Shown: positions 43,619 to 54,861 of the stretch, piece by piece
Layout of the letters: each line of letters opens with the position of its first letter
How positions within the stretch are numbered: position 1 is the first letter of the stretch
DNA from: Sorex araneus
Taxonomy: Eukaryota > Chordata > Mammalia > Eulipotyphla > Soricidae
Direction of reading: 5' to 3'
DNA: 64,000 bases
NCBI RefSeq assembly: GCF_027595985.1
Contig: NC_073313.1
Coordinates: 83,578,494-83,642,493 of the forward strand
Program-made: the position numbers and the translations under genes
Notes under the pieces: generated by a model
Databases searched by the model: none
The model's input: the letters and a program-made list of their open reading frames with translations, nothing else
What the model was told of the DNA's origin: nothing

Positions 43619-43689
43619 GAAATATGTGTACTTATTTGATGTCTTAACTTTCATTCTATTGCTGGTATCATTTGAAGGGGAAATTTTTT

Positions 43690-44058
43690 AATTTTGATAA
43701 GGTCAACTAAATGTATTGCTATTGTTTTTAGTGGAGAATTTTGTAATATAACTTTTATACTTAGGTCTTTGAGCTATCCTTTTATTGTTGATACTTGTGT
43801 CTTAGAAATTTTGGGGGGAGAGGAGTAGAGCCATACTTTACTTGCTACCAGTTTGCTATTTGGCTTGCTATTTGATTCAGGTATTACTCATGTTGAGTTC
43901 GGGGAACCATATGGGGTGCAAGAATTGAACTCAGGTTCACCACAAGGAAGGAAAACACCCAAACCACTTTAGTATACTCAGCCCTCTTCTGTACTATCTT
44001 AAAATGATTTTGATTTTTAGGCAGAATATATTTAAATCATGGTTTAATAATGGTTTTT
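43690..44058 (-). mobile_element. Old L1 fragment with embedded SINE remnant
   Basis: TTTTGATAAGGTCAACTAAA and TTAGGTCTTTGAGCTATCCT resemble the antisense old L1. A diverged reversed SINE (GGGGAACCATATGGGGTGCA, GAATTGAACTCAGG) occupies about 43870-43985. Confidence 0.5.
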
Positions 44059-44089
44059 AATCCATTTTGCTAATTTCTGGCTACAAAAT

Positions 44090-45030
44090 CAACACCCAAA
44101 AGTCCATGGCTTTCTTATATACAAATAACTAAAGAGAAGAAAGAGACATTAAAAAAACTATCCCATTCACAATAGTACCTCAGAAAATCAAGTGCCTTGC
44201 AATCAGCTAAACCAAAGATGTAAAGGACCTATACAAGGAAAATTACAAAAGACTACTTCAAGAAATAAAAGAGGACACTAGGAAATGGAGACACATCCCC
44301 TGCTCATGATAGGGAGGATTAACATGATCAAAATGGCAATACTGCCCAAAGCACTATACAAATTTAATGCAGTCCCTATCAGGATACCCATGACATTTTT
44401 CAAAGAAATAGACAAAGCACTCCTGAAATTCATATGGAACAATAAACCCCCACGAATAGCTAAAGAAATCCTTGGGAAAAAGAAGATGGGTGGCATCACC
44501 TTCCCCAATTTCAAACTCTACTACAAAGCAGTAGTAATTAAAACAGCATGGTATTGGGCTAGAAACAGACCTGCACACCAATGGAATAGAGTTGAATATT
44601 CTGTCACAGACCCCCAAATATATGACCACTTAATCTTTGGCAAAGGAGCAAGAAATGTGAAGTGGAACAAGGAAAGACTTTTCAACAAGTGGTGCTGCAA
44701 AAACTGGATAGCTACCTGTAAAAAAATGAACTCTGACCTCTGTCTAATGCCAGGCACAAAAGTAAGATCAAAGTGGATTAAATACCACAATATCAGACAT
44801 TAATCTATAAGGTACATAGAGGAAAGTGTAGGCAGAACTCTCCACAATATTGAAGTTAAAAGCATCTTTAAGGATAAAACACCACTGACCATGTAAGTGG
44901 AAGCAAACATAAACAAATGGGCCTACATCAAACTAAGAAGCTTCTGAACTTCAAAAGAAACAGTCACCAAAATACAAAAAGAGCCCACAGAATGGGAAAG
45001 AATATTTACCCAATACCCATCTGATAACCC
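44090..45030 (+). pseudogene. L1 ORF2 central/C-terminal fragment
   Basis: This is the part of ORF2 just after the reverse transcriptase catalytic core. The longest open part is 44285-44803, 172 codons: [63 protein letters not shown] and LFNKWCCKNWIATCKKM are standard L1 ORF2 phrases. Stops and a shift follow near 44803. The remainder to 45030 (KWAYIKLRSF-like, PTEWERIFTQYPSDN-like) lies in other frames. It is inactive. Confidence 0.9.
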
Positions 45031-45036
45031 ATCTGA

Positions 45037-45105
45037 TGGACTGGAGTGATAGCACAGCAGGTAGGGCGTTTGCCTTGCACATGGCCGACCCAGTTTTGAT
45101 TCGAG
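45037..45105 (+). mobile_element. SINE tRNA head only
   Basis: TGGACTGGAGTGATAGCACA, GCAGGTAGGGCGTTTGCCTT and a B-box-like GTTTTGATTC are present. Everything downstream of the B box is replaced by L1 3' UTR. Confidence 0.85.
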
Positions 45106-45496
45106 AAGGTCGTTGGAATAGAGAAGGGATCATTAAGAATACGAGGGCTGGAGGAATCGGTCGGAATGGGAGATGTGTGCTGAAAGTAGATAATGGACCA
45201 AACATGATGACCTCTCAGTGTCTGTGTTGCAAGCCATAATGTCCAAAAATAGAGAGAGAGTATGGGGAATATTGTCTACCATGGAGGCAGGGGGAGGGTG
45301 GGAAAGGGGAGGTATACCAGGGATATTGGTGGTATAGAATGTGCACTGGTGGAGGACTGGGTGCTTGATCATTTTGTCATTGTGACCCAAACATGAAAGC
45401 TTGTGTCTATTTTATGGTGATTCAATGAAATTTTAAAAAATAAATAAAACAAATATCAATGAATATTGATAATAAAAAATCCACTCTACTAATTTA

Positions 45497-47020
45497 TAAC
45501 TTTGTATTGGATGCTTAATGTATTTGCATTTAATACAATGACTGATAATGTTTATCTAATGTACTGCTATTTTGCTATTTGGTTTCTGTCTTTTTGTTTC
45601 TCTAGTCCTCCAGGACTGACATTTCAGAGCTATATACATATGACAACAAATTTTATTTTATTTTATTTTAAGTTAGTTCATAATACTTAATTACAGTTAA
45701 TATTTAAACACCAATCCCACCACCGAATTCGGATGTTTCCATCCCAAGCCCCAAGCCCTGTCCCAAAACACAACTGAAATAACATATTTCGTATTGTCTG
45801 TTATGAAGAACTGCTGAACATGCTTACAAAAAAGTGTTCATATAGGAAATAGTGTAAATATTGGTCTATCTTGGCAGGAGCCATTAAGACATTCTCTAGG
45901 ATATCACTAACATGTTGTTAAAGCTTGGGTGATGTGAACTTTGGTATGTATATCTGAATATATGTATATATGCACATATGCATGTATTTCCCTCTATGAT
46001 TTGTTGCCTAATGTCTGAACCCCATCAAATATGGTGTGGTAATTATGGAGAATAGGTAGGGATTGTCTTATGATGTGTGGCACGACTGCAAAAGTGGCTG
46101 CGCAGTCCCAGCATATGTTCACTCACATGTGAGGCTCGGCCCAGGCATTTGAGGAGTGGCCTTGAGCGTGGCAGCAGTTGGGTTGTGGAGGTTTTCAGCT
46201 GTCGGGGCTGGATCCCTTGGGGTGGGGAGGGCTCTCACCTGCCCCCACCCTCCGGACCGCCCCGAGTGGAACAGCCTGGCTCAGAGACCGGTGGCAGGCT
46301 ATGGGGGCCTCATGAAAACAAATTTTAAATTGTTCTACTTTCCAAGTGAATTTAGCCTTCTATTCTTTGGCATTCCTTTCCATCCATAACAAATCTTTTA
46401 TCTTAGTTTTTATATAGTTAGTAGTAGTGCCACAGAAACTTTCTTTTTTGCCTACTGTTTTCCTTTATGCATAGTTTCCCCTATAATATCTTTGTATAAA
46501 TTATTATTTTGACCCTCCTAGTAAATGTTTGCTTATTAAGATTATTGATACATTCATATTTTTATTTACTACCTTGTTGCTTTTATTTCCACTCAAATAT
46601 CTTTTTCTATGCTTCCTCTAATTCTTTTGTTTGTTGTCTCTTTTCTCTCCTACTTCTTCTCAAATTATAGTACTATTGTGTTCTGTGATTTTTATATTCT
46701 GTCTTCTTTTCCTGTAATAGTTTCAAATGAATACATCAATAATATTCTCAAAGTGGCTATCATAGAGATTTTGTTTGATAACACAGCTTAAAGTTAATAA
46801 TACTTTAAACTTCCTCCTAAAATATGAATGTTAGTGCATTTTAACTCCATTTCAGCCAACGACAATAACAGCGTCCATGTCATTTTATCCACTGTTTAAT
46901 TTTTGTCTTCTTTAATTCAATACATTAGACATGATTGCTGTTTTATATGTAAAATGTTGGTTCAGATCTATTTTTACCATCTATTCCGTCTGCCGTTCTT
47001 TTCTTTCACCAAACCCACCC
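45497..47020 (-). mobile_element. Old L1M fragment, antisense, split by family B
   Basis: Blocks 45497-45645 and 46328-47020 read as antisense old L1 (ATGTTAGTGCATTTTAACTC, ATCTATTTTTACCATCTATT). They join across the family B insertion. Confidence 0.5.
45656..46316 (-). mobile_element. Composite repeat family B, copy 2, 11-bp TSD
   Basis: AACAAATTTTA flanks it at 45645-45655 and 46317-46327, with a T-rich low end, so it reads on the minus strand. Its tail (reverse of AAACACCAATCCCACCACCG) and one GC-rich module (GGGCTGGATCCCTTGGGGTG) match copy 1 at 13.5-14.4 kb, but it has one module rather than two. Confidence 0.65.
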
Positions 47021-47037
47021 TTTAAAAGTGTAATTTA

Positions 47038-47215
47038 GGGCCAAAGTGGTAGTACAGAAGATAGACATTTGCTTCGAATGCAGTCTACCCAGATCCAATA
47101 TCCAGTACCCCGTATGGTCCCCTCAACCTGCCAGAAGTGATCCCTGAGTGCAGAACCAGGAGTAGCTTCTAAGCACCGCTAGGTATGGGCCTAAGACAAA
47201 AATACAAACAAAAAC
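47038..47215 (+). mobile_element. Type 1 shrew SINE, diverged
   Basis: GGGCCAAAGTGGTAGTACAG, CCGTATGGTCCCCTCAACC, GAGTGCAGAACCAGGAGTAG and an A-rich end identify it. Confidence 0.82.
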
Positions 47216-47297
47216 TTGAGAATAGCAGGGATAGCTAAACTTTAATTAGCAAGAGACACTTAGCAGAAATCAGTAAAAGGCATCTAAAAACTGAATA

Positions 47298-47485
47298 GAG
47301 AGGCTGGAGAGACATACAGCTGGCAAGGCACTTGCTTACCTGACCAATTCTGGTTTGAACCCCCCCATCACCACTACCATCACTACATGTGATTCCCTGA
47401 GCCTAGGAGTGATCCCTTAGCATAGAGCCAGGTGTCAGCTTTTGGCAGCACCAGAGGTGACTCAAAATCTCTACCCCCCAAAAAA
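47298..47485 (+). mobile_element. Type 1 shrew SINE, diverged, leading into tetranucleotide tract
   Basis: GAGAGGCTGGAGAGACATAC, CTGGTTTGAACCCCCC and GCATAGAGCCAGGTGTCAGC are followed by an A-rich tail that grades into GAAA/GAAG units. Confidence 0.78.
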
Positions 47486-47489
47486 TAAA

Positions 47490-47848
47490 GAAGAAAGAGA
47501 GAAAGAGTGAGGAAGGGAAGAAGGAAAGGAAGGAAGGAAGGAAGGGAGGGAGGGAGGGAGGGAGGGAGGGAGGGAGGGAGGGAGGGAGGGAGGGAGGGAG
47601 GGAGGAAGGAAGGAAGGAAGGAAGGAAGGAAGGAAGGAAGGAAGGAAGGAAGGAAGGAAGGAAGGGAGAGAAGAAGGGAGGGAGGGGGGAGGGAGGAAGG
47701 AAGGAAGGAAGGAAGGAAGGAAGGAAGGAAGGAAGGAAGGAAGGAAGGAAGGAAGGAAGGAAGGAAGGAAGGAAGGAAGGAAGGAAGGAAGGAAGGAAGG
47801 AAGGAAAGACGGAAGGAAAGAAGGAAGGAGAGAAGGAAAAGGAAGGAA
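47490..47848. repeat. (GGAG)n / (GAAG)n tetranucleotide tract
   Basis: This is a purine-only strand: GAAG, then pure (GGAG)n (about 47543-47602), (GAAG)n, a GGAGGGGGGAG interruption, then long (GGAA)n to about 47805. It is flanked by SINEs on both sides. The overlying ORFs are artefacts. Confidence 0.97.
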
Positions 47849-47856
47849 ACCATTTT

Positions 47857-48040
47857 TGAGCCAGAGTGGTATTACATCAGGCAGGGCACTTGCTTTGCAT
47901 GCAGCCAACCTGGGTTCAGTTCCTGGCACCATATCTTGTCCTCTGAACCCTGCCAGGAGTGATCCCTGAATGTAGAGCCAGGTGTAAGTTCTGAACACCA
48001 CTGGTTGTGGCCCCCCCCAAAAAAATAAAACAAAACAAAA
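47857..48040 (+). mobile_element. Type 1 shrew SINE, diverged
   Basis: GAGCCAGAGTGGTATTACAT, GCATGCAGCCAACCTGGGTT, CAGGAGTGATCCCTGAATG and GGTTGTGGCCCCCCCC precede an A-rich tail. Confidence 0.85.
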
Positions 48041-48059
48041 ACCAAAAATTGTAAAACAA

Positions 48060-51000
48060 CTCACAAAAAGACTTTACAGCTAGACCCGTGGAAGGAAAAA
48101 GGAGCAGTAAGAGCAATCACTTTCTGAACAAGATCAGAAAGTCCAGCCATCCTATATTGTGGTTCCATGAGAGTCAGGATAAAAGAAGAGTTCTCAGAAT
48201 AATGTGAAGATGTGCCACAAAATGTCCCCACAAATGGTTCATAGTGATCCTTTCCAACATTTTCAAAGCAAGCCATGAAGTGAGAGGAACTCTTGGGGAT
48301 GGAAGGAATAACAGACTGAGCCGCAAAGCCTTTAATCTTTTAAGTAATAGACAATTTGTATTTGATCAAGAAACATGAAATCACCAAGGCACAATAATTG
48401 TCCTCTGATTTTGAGTGTGGTGAAATAGAAAATTAGAAGTAAAATCCCAGAGGCAAGGGCCAGCAAAGCAAGATAAAAAATGGAAAGTGTCAGTTCATGC
48501 CCCAAAATTGTCCCTAGGGTGACAAGGAAAAAAGGAGCATAAGATGAAGGAGAGGATTGTAGTTTATTAACCCAAATCAGTAAGTTTTCTAAAATTATTG
48601 AGAGTCAAATATCACTAAGCTTGTCTCAAAGCCCTTGACTGATCTTGAAATAAGATCAACATGGAGAAGCATGTTTTACTTATTCAAATTAATGTAGCTT
48701 GAATCTGTTACTTGTAGATTATGCATCCACCTCTAGATACACAGTAGAATCATTCACATATATATGCATTTGAGGGAACATACAAAATTTGAAAAATTTT
48801 CAATACTTCAACCCATCCCTCTTTTGGGTTTTAGTATTTGGGAGTCAGGCTTAATGAGAACTTTATGCATAGTCAATTCAGGCCTTCCAAAATTCATTTC
48901 TCAGCAACCTTCAACAGGATAGAAGAGAAATGGGGTTTTCATTTCCCTGGATTTATGACTGCTTAGCACATTTTAATCCACTTTTGCTTTGAGATGAACA
49001 TGAAGCAGAAAGAAATAATTTATAAGTCCTTAAGAGTGTAAGTATAATAGAGTCTTTCAAATAAAAGGACTTTTCAACATATATTGTTTTAGGATTTGGC
49101 AACTGTAACAGGTTTGGGGTGGTGAGAGAAATGGGGACATTCAGTACCAAAGCATGGCTTCATATTTTCAAAGGCCTTTTTCGTTGATGTTTGGACCCAG
49201 TGGTGATCATTTTCCACCAAGGCCACAGTGAACTGTGCTGGGGGTGGGGTGAGGTGGAGTGGACCTTTCACTGCTGGAAATTAACTTAGTATTGCACATT
49301 TTGAGGATGTGCTCTCCCATGCTATGTATCCCTTGCTCTGATTCAAACTTATACTCCTGAAAGAAGACAGTTTAAAGGAATCACTCAATCTGAAATGAGT
49401 TCATATTTTGGTTTTACTCCTGAAGGGCTTCAGGATGAAGTGGACAGGAAAAAAAATGGTTCAGAAAGAAGTGGATGGGTAAGTGGACAGTCTCTAGGCA
49501 GCCAGAATAAATTGAAACAGGCTTTTATATGTTCAGTTTCCATAGCCAACTCAATTTTCCCATACACCTGCCCACTCCCAAGATTGGAAATAAAGAACCA
49601 ACAGAACTCACTGATTTGTTTTCCACTCACTGTCACTGATCCTGCTGCCCACCGATACTAACTTCAACCCACATGTCGCTGCAGGCCTTCTGGATTTTTC
49701 CACTAGTAGTTCAGTGAAGGACTTCATTTCCATGTGTGAAGCTCCCTGGATTTCTTCAGGCAGAATTCCCCAATTCTGCCATAGATTTCCTGGAAACTAA
49801 CTTGTCAGACTTACCCCCTCAATGAAGATAATCTCTGCTCATCTCCAGGTATACAGGAAGGAGAATTCAGATGACGTTCAGACACTCAGCATCTCAGAAG
49901 CCACAGGAATTGAGAATAGCAAGTAAAGATAGTAGGCAAAACAAAACAACTATTGGGGCAATCTACTGTCCCCTAAATTTCTAGCAGGAGATAGAATCAT
50001 TCTTTAAAATGAAAGATTAATTAAAACTGGGCAAGATTCCATCACCCACTTGCTCAGGCCAGAGCCCAGGGATGCTCCATCCATCAATAGCAAATTTTAC
50101 TCTGGGTCACTTGATCTTGGGAAGCTAAAAGGAGTCAGGTTGCTGTTTATGTTCAAGTGTCCACAGGGTGCTGATATAAAGTGCACACAAGTAGGCATTC
50201 TCACCCTTTCCTATCTTCTTTGTGATCAATCATCCTATCAAAGGACCAGGGATGCACCATGATGGAAACGAAAGAGTCCACTTTTCCGAGAAGGGCTTTT
50301 ACAGGCAATCCGTTGTTATATGGATCACTGATGGTGAGTTTTAAGGGTAGGGAAAATTGCAGCTGTATTGATGACAATAATTTATTTACTTCTTTTTTCC
50401 TTGGCTTTTAAACATGAGCCAAATATACCTCTAAGTAAGGGGAAATTGTAATAATGTTGCCAAGTGCAAATGGTACTGCCACCAAAACTGTTGAAACACA
50501 CAGATAATATATTTTTTGGAAAATAGTGACATATTGGGGGTTGAAATTTAGTGCTATGATTAAAACTCTGGAAAAATTAATAAAAAATCAATTGTCAGCA
50601 GTTTTATATTTCATGATATAGGTTCTAGTGCACTGGACAGATCAAAGATTTCCAACTTTGACAAGGTGGAACAAAGATAAAACACTGACACTTCAGATAG
50701 CTGGAGGTTTAGGGAAGGGTCAAAGGCATCATGGATCATCTCTCACACGTAGAGCAGGAAGTAACACATTAAAGAAAACCACATCGAGAGCAAGGAAATG
50801 GGATTTGGAAAAAAGAAACTGAGTTCTCAAGGATACTGTCTTAGTAATGAAAGGTCATACATGACCTTTCTGCAGATATGACGGATGCAGGGGAAGATTA
50901 AAGAAAACAAAATTCCTAATGTAATAAGTGGAAGCAAGTAGGCACTACCAAAAGGAAAATGTGAAACACCATGGAGATTCTGAATCTTCACCAACTGAAC

Positions 51001-51260
51001 TTCCAAAATACTCAAAGTAACAGTTATTATTTATGAAATTCGCCACAATGCTAGGCCTGGTTTCATCACTATTATCTTCTTCCTATATCATCTATAACGT
51101 GTTTTTGATGCTGTTTTAGCCCGCATTCTCAATACCACTTGGGGTCTCCATTATTCTTGACTTCAGTCGTCAGAATCTACTTACTCCCTGTGGAAGTAAA
51201 AGTTCAGTCTGCATTTCCTATGACTTCTCGGAATCCCTCTGTCTTGATTTCCCACTTCCT
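48060..51260. other. Mostly unique DNA, no gene recognised
   Basis: Three kilobases have almost no identifiable repeats. ORFs of 60-88 aa (for example 49395-49661 and 50050-50262) show no familiar motifs. Conserved noncoding elements cannot be judged from one sequence. Confidence 0.4.
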
Positions 51261-51279
51261 CTCAGATGGCCTATTTTCT

Positions 51280-51553
51280 TTTTTTAAAATTTATTTATTT
51301 TTTAATTAGTGAGTCACAGTGAGGGTATAGTTACAGATTCGCACATTTTCGTGCTTGTTTTTCCCTCATGCAATGTTTAAGAGCCCATCCCTCCACCAGC
51401 ATTCATTTTCCACCACCCATGAACCCAATATCCCTCCCACCCCCCCAGTCCCATCCCCCCACCCGACCCCGCCTCTGTAGCGGGGGCATTCCAATTTGAT
51501 ATCTCTCTTTCCTTTTGGGTATTGTGGTTCCAAATAAGGGTATTGAGTGGTCA
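51280..51553 (-). mobile_element. Young L1 3' UTR insertion with 18-bp TSD
   Basis: A 274-bp L1 end on the minus strand (TTAGTGAGTCACAGTGAGGG, CACATTTTCGTGCTTG). It lies between perfect copies of TCAGATGGCCTATTTTCT at 51262-51279 and 51554-51571. Confidence 0.95.
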
Positions 51554-51598
51554 TCAGATGGCCTATTTTCTCACAGCTGAAACTTTCATCTGAGATTC

Positions 51599-51775
51599 TT
51601 TTTTTTTTTTTGCTTTTTGGGTCACACCCGGCGATGCACAGGGGTTACTCCTGGCTCTGCACTCAGGAATCACTCCTGGCAGTGCTCAGAGGACCATATG
51701 GGATGCTGGGAATCGAACCCAGGTCAGCCAAATGCAAGGCAAATGCCCTACCCACTGGGCTATTGCTCCAGCCCC
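51599..51775 (-). mobile_element. Type 1 shrew SINE, young
   Basis: A near-consensus reversed copy with a 14-T tail. The TSD is CTGAGATTC at 51590-51598 and 51776-51784. Confidence 0.94.
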
Positions 51776-52202
51776 CTGAGATTCATTTTTATGTTTAATC
51801 TTCTTGTGCATACATACATGTGTGCACACACATCAGAACTTTTACATGTGCTATTTGAGACTATAGTGATTTTATTACAACACTAATAATCATAGAAATG
51901 GGATTACATCATTTATTATAACTCACTAGCTCTATTCTTCTTCCCTTAAAGTTTCTTTTTTCTACTCCAGGGAGCCCTTGGAAACTTTGAATTCTGTTTC
52001 TTTCCATTTAACCTCCTACGAACCCCAAACCTCACTCTTGCTTAGTCAGTCCCACCAAGGCAAATAAAAGAACATTCCATTTAAAAGGCTAAGGTCTTCT
52101 TAAAAGTAAGTTGTGAATATAAATACCAAAATAAAAATCATGTAACACAGATGAAGAAACTTAGATGGAATGATGTGGTATCTCTGGGTCAAGATTAACC
52201 AC

Positions 52203-52358
52203 TGCAGGTAGGACATGTGCCTTGAATGTGGCCAACCCGGGTTTGATTCCCAACATCGCATAGAGTCCCCCAGCACTGCCAGGAGTGATTCCTGAGTGCA
52301 GAGCCAGGAGTAAGCCCTGCGCATCGCCGGGTGTGACCCAAAAAGCATAAAAAAAACA
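52203..52358 (+). mobile_element. Type 1 shrew SINE, 5'-truncated
   Basis: It starts inside the head at GCAGGTAGGACATGTGCC and continues to CATCGCCGGGTGTGACCC and an A-rich tail. The likely TSD is ATTAACCACT on the left and ATAAACCACT on the right. It lacks the A box. Confidence 0.85.
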
Positions 52359-52769
52359 TAAACCACTACAAAGTGGTGAAGTTATAAATGAAACAAATTG
52401 CTTCTATCAAAACTTTGGGATTTTTTTCCTATAACAACAAAATTTTCTCCTTCTGGCTTGCAAAGTGAAAACACCTAGAATACCTTACTAATCTCTCCTT
52501 CATTTTACACCTGGCTACTGACTTTCAGATTACTCACTGACTTAACTCAAAAACCAATGGGTCAATTTGACATGCTGGGATTCAATCATGCTCCCTTTTC
52601 TGTCATTCTCCTGATCCCCATTTTTCATGTGAGGACTTTTGTCTCTAAGGAGGTGTATAGCCATGTTTGGTCCCAGTTAATACTAGGGGAGTGATACTCA
52701 CACCTACTGGAATGTGACCAGATATAGAAACTTACTATTTGCTCAGGGGACTCTAACTAATAAAGAATT

Positions 52770-53014
52770 GCACTGTAGCACTGTCATCCAGTTGTTCATC
52801 GATTTGCTTGAGCGGGCACCCGTAATGTCTCCATTGTGAGACTTGTTACTGTTTTTGGCATATCGAATACGCCATGGGTAGCTTAACAGGCTCTACCTTG
52901 CAGGTGGGATACTCTCGGTAGCTTGCTGGGCTCTCCAAGAGGGACGGAGGAATTGAACCCGGCTCGACCGTGTGCAAGGCAAATACCCTACCCGTTGTGC
53001 TATCGCTCCAGTCC
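52770..53014 (-). mobile_element. Type 2 (RTE-tailed) shrew SINE, 11-bp TSD
   Basis: This reversed full-length copy lies between AATAAAGAATT at 52759-52769 and 53015-53025. The head (TATCGCTCCAG, reverse of the A-box end) is at the high coordinate. The low end is GCACTGTAGCACTGTCATCC, the reverse of the RTE-like terminal repeats. It has no poly(A). Confidence 0.95.
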
Positions 53015-53029
53015 AATAAAGAATTATAC

Positions 53030-53800
53030 AGACTAAAATGTTAATAATGTCAAGCTTGAGAAGAAGTCTACGCCATTCTTATCCATTGTCATTTAATGTT
53101 TTATTGCCTATTTCACATGAAAATTTTCTTATTTGTTTCTTCTCTTGGGTTTTTTATTGTTGTTGTTTTTGCTGCTATTGATACTGACTAGGAAAGAAAC
53201 AGAAAATTGAGCTAAACCGGCCAAATTTACACTCATATACTACATGTTCATTTTAACTGAAGATAATGAGAGCATCGCTGAAATTATTATTTATTAATAA
53301 ATTCTGTGGTAGCAGTATGGATGCAATTTCATGCAATTATAGGAGATACTTTTTTCTGTAATCCTCAAAAGGGGCTGTTACTCAATTTTCTAGGGATGAC
53401 AAAAGTTAAGAACACATCCCTCTTGAGGCTCTAGTGACGTATGTTAGGTGACAGGTTCTGGAATTTCCAAGTCACCTTCTGACCATAGCTACATAATAGA
53501 ATATGGAAATGATTCCAAATATGTACCAAAAATATTTACTAAATAATTACTATATACCGCATGGTGTAATATAAATAGTGTATGTTTTGTTGGGTTTAGG
53601 GTGGTCACAAATTAAACACATCTCAGACTTAAGAAGCTTACAAGGTAGTAAGATGCCATTGGACTTTCACAGACATCAAGAATAAGAAGCAGAAAGTACT
53701 AACAGCACATGTTGCTTTTATCAGGAAAATTTCCCCTTACTTCTTGCTACTATCTGTTCTACTAAGAAATGTTCTGCACCCCAATCCCTTACTAAATATT
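53030..53800. other. Nothing recognised
   Basis: I see no gene or repeat in this AT-rich stretch. Confidence 0.35.
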
Positions 53801-53820
53801 ATACCACTACTATGCTTACA

Positions 53821-53948
53821 CGGCAGAGCCTGGCAAGCTACCTGTGGCGTATTCGATATGCCAAAAACAGTAACAAGTCTCACAATGGAGATGTTACTGG
53901 TGCCCGCTCGAGCAAATCAATGAACAAGGGATGACAGTGCTACAGTGT
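53821..53948 (+). mobile_element. Type 2 SINE, 5'-truncated, 13-bp TSD
   Basis: Only the 3' half is present, from CGGCAGAGCCTGGCAAGCTA to GATGACAGTGCTACAGTG. It lies between perfect copies of TACTATGCTTACA at 53808-53820 and 53949-53961. The 5' truncation with retained 3' end shows target-primed reverse transcription starting at the RTE-like tail. Confidence 0.95.
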
Positions 53949-54053
53949 TACTATGCTTACAGTATAGAGTTGCCATCCTTCTACCACAATACAGTCATAA
54001 TGTAATCCTCCTCTCTTAACAAAACGTTCCTCTTTCTAAAGAATCAGGACTTT

Positions 54054-54221
54054 GGGGCCAGAGTGATAGTACAGCAGGTAGGACATTTGCCTTGCATGCA
54101 ATGGACACAGATTTGATTCCCAATATCCCATATGGTCCCATGAGCTCCACCAGGGGCAATTCCTGGCTTCAGAACCAGAAGTTATCTCTGGGAATTGCTG
54201 TTTTTTCTCCCCCCACAAAAA
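54054..54221 (+). mobile_element. Type 1 shrew SINE, 12-bp TSD
   Basis: GGGGCCAGAGTGATAGTACA, GATTTGATTCCC and TATCCCATATGGTCCC lead to an A-rich end. The TSD is AATCAGGACTTT at 54042-54053 and 54222-54233. Confidence 0.93.
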
Positions 54222-54265
54222 AATCAGGACTTTGTTCCTGTATATTCAGAGGTGACAGCAGCATA

Positions 54266-54296
54266 TGTAATATATATATATATATTACATATACAA
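54266..54296. repeat. (TA)n palindromic tract
   Basis: TATGTAATATATATATATAT reads into TATTACATATAC, a short perfect inverted repeat around a TA core. Confidence 0.9.
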
Positions 54297-54471
54297 TCCA
54301 GGGGCTGGGGCTTATAAAGTATGTGCCACCTGAGCCTCCAGTAAAAACTAAAACAGGCAAAAAAAATAATATTAATATATATAAGCTCACTCTAAGATTA
54401 TTGATTTTATTCCTGTGTAAATGAATGCCTCCATGTTCCCTGGTGAACAAAGAAAAGAGAGGTTTCTTCTT

Positions 54472-54845
54472 TTTAAAAAAAATTTATTGAATCAACATGA
54501 GATAGTTACAAGCTTTCATGTTTAAGTTACAATCACACAATGATCAAGCACCCATCCCTCCACCAGTGCACATTCCCCACCATCGATATCCTTGGTATAA
54601 CTCCCCTTTCCCACCCTCACCCTGCCTCCATGGCAGACAATATTCCCCATACTGTCTCTCTACTTTTGGGCATTATGGCTTGCAACACAGACACTGAGAG
54701 GTCATCATGTTTGGTCCATTATCTGCTTTCGGCACACATCTCCCATCCCAACTGATTCCTCCAGCCATCATTTCCTAAGTGATCCCTTCTCTATTCCATC
54801 TGCCTTCTCCCCTCCGCTCATGAAGCAGGCTTCCAGCTATGGGGC
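54472..54845 (-). mobile_element. Young L1 3' UTR insertion, 15-bp TSD
   Basis: The reverse of the standard 3' UTR (TTATTGAATCAACATGAGAT, CATGTTTGGTCCATTATCTG, CTCATGAAGCAGGCTTCCAG) lies between GAGAGGTTTCTTCTT (54457-54471) and GAGAGATTTCTTCTT (54846-54860). Confidence 0.93.
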
Positions 54846-54861
54846 GAGAGATTTCTTCTTA

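Larger units (their letters stand above)
44077..45478 (+). mobile_element. L1 with a SINE head embedded before its 3' UTR
   Basis: The sense L1 carries mid ORF2 sequence (44090-45030), then 69 bases of SINE tRNA head (45037-45105), then directly the L1 3' UTR (from about 45110) to an A-rich tail. About 1 kb of distal ORF2 is absent. A candidate TSD for the whole unit is AATCCATTTTGCTAATTT (44059-44076) and AATCCACTCTACTAATTT (45479-45496), with four mismatches, in old L1 sequence. This suggests one composite insertion rather than three. Confidence 0.75.

Noticed and set aside
47383..48064. ORFs of 151-197 aa over the purine tract, including a 197-aa minus-strand frame
   Set aside because: This is the same artefact as at 40.6 kb, extended into the flanking SINEs.
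49395..49661. 88-aa ORF in the low-repeat region as an exon
   Set aside because: I see no convincing splice-site pair or known domain, and an antisense ORF of similar length overlaps it.
51547..51886. Recurrent peptide pattern (HRGYSWLCTQESLLAVLRGPYGMLG) in many ORFs across the window
   Set aside because: It is the translation of reversed type 1 SINEs. Repetition reflects the SINE, not a protein family.
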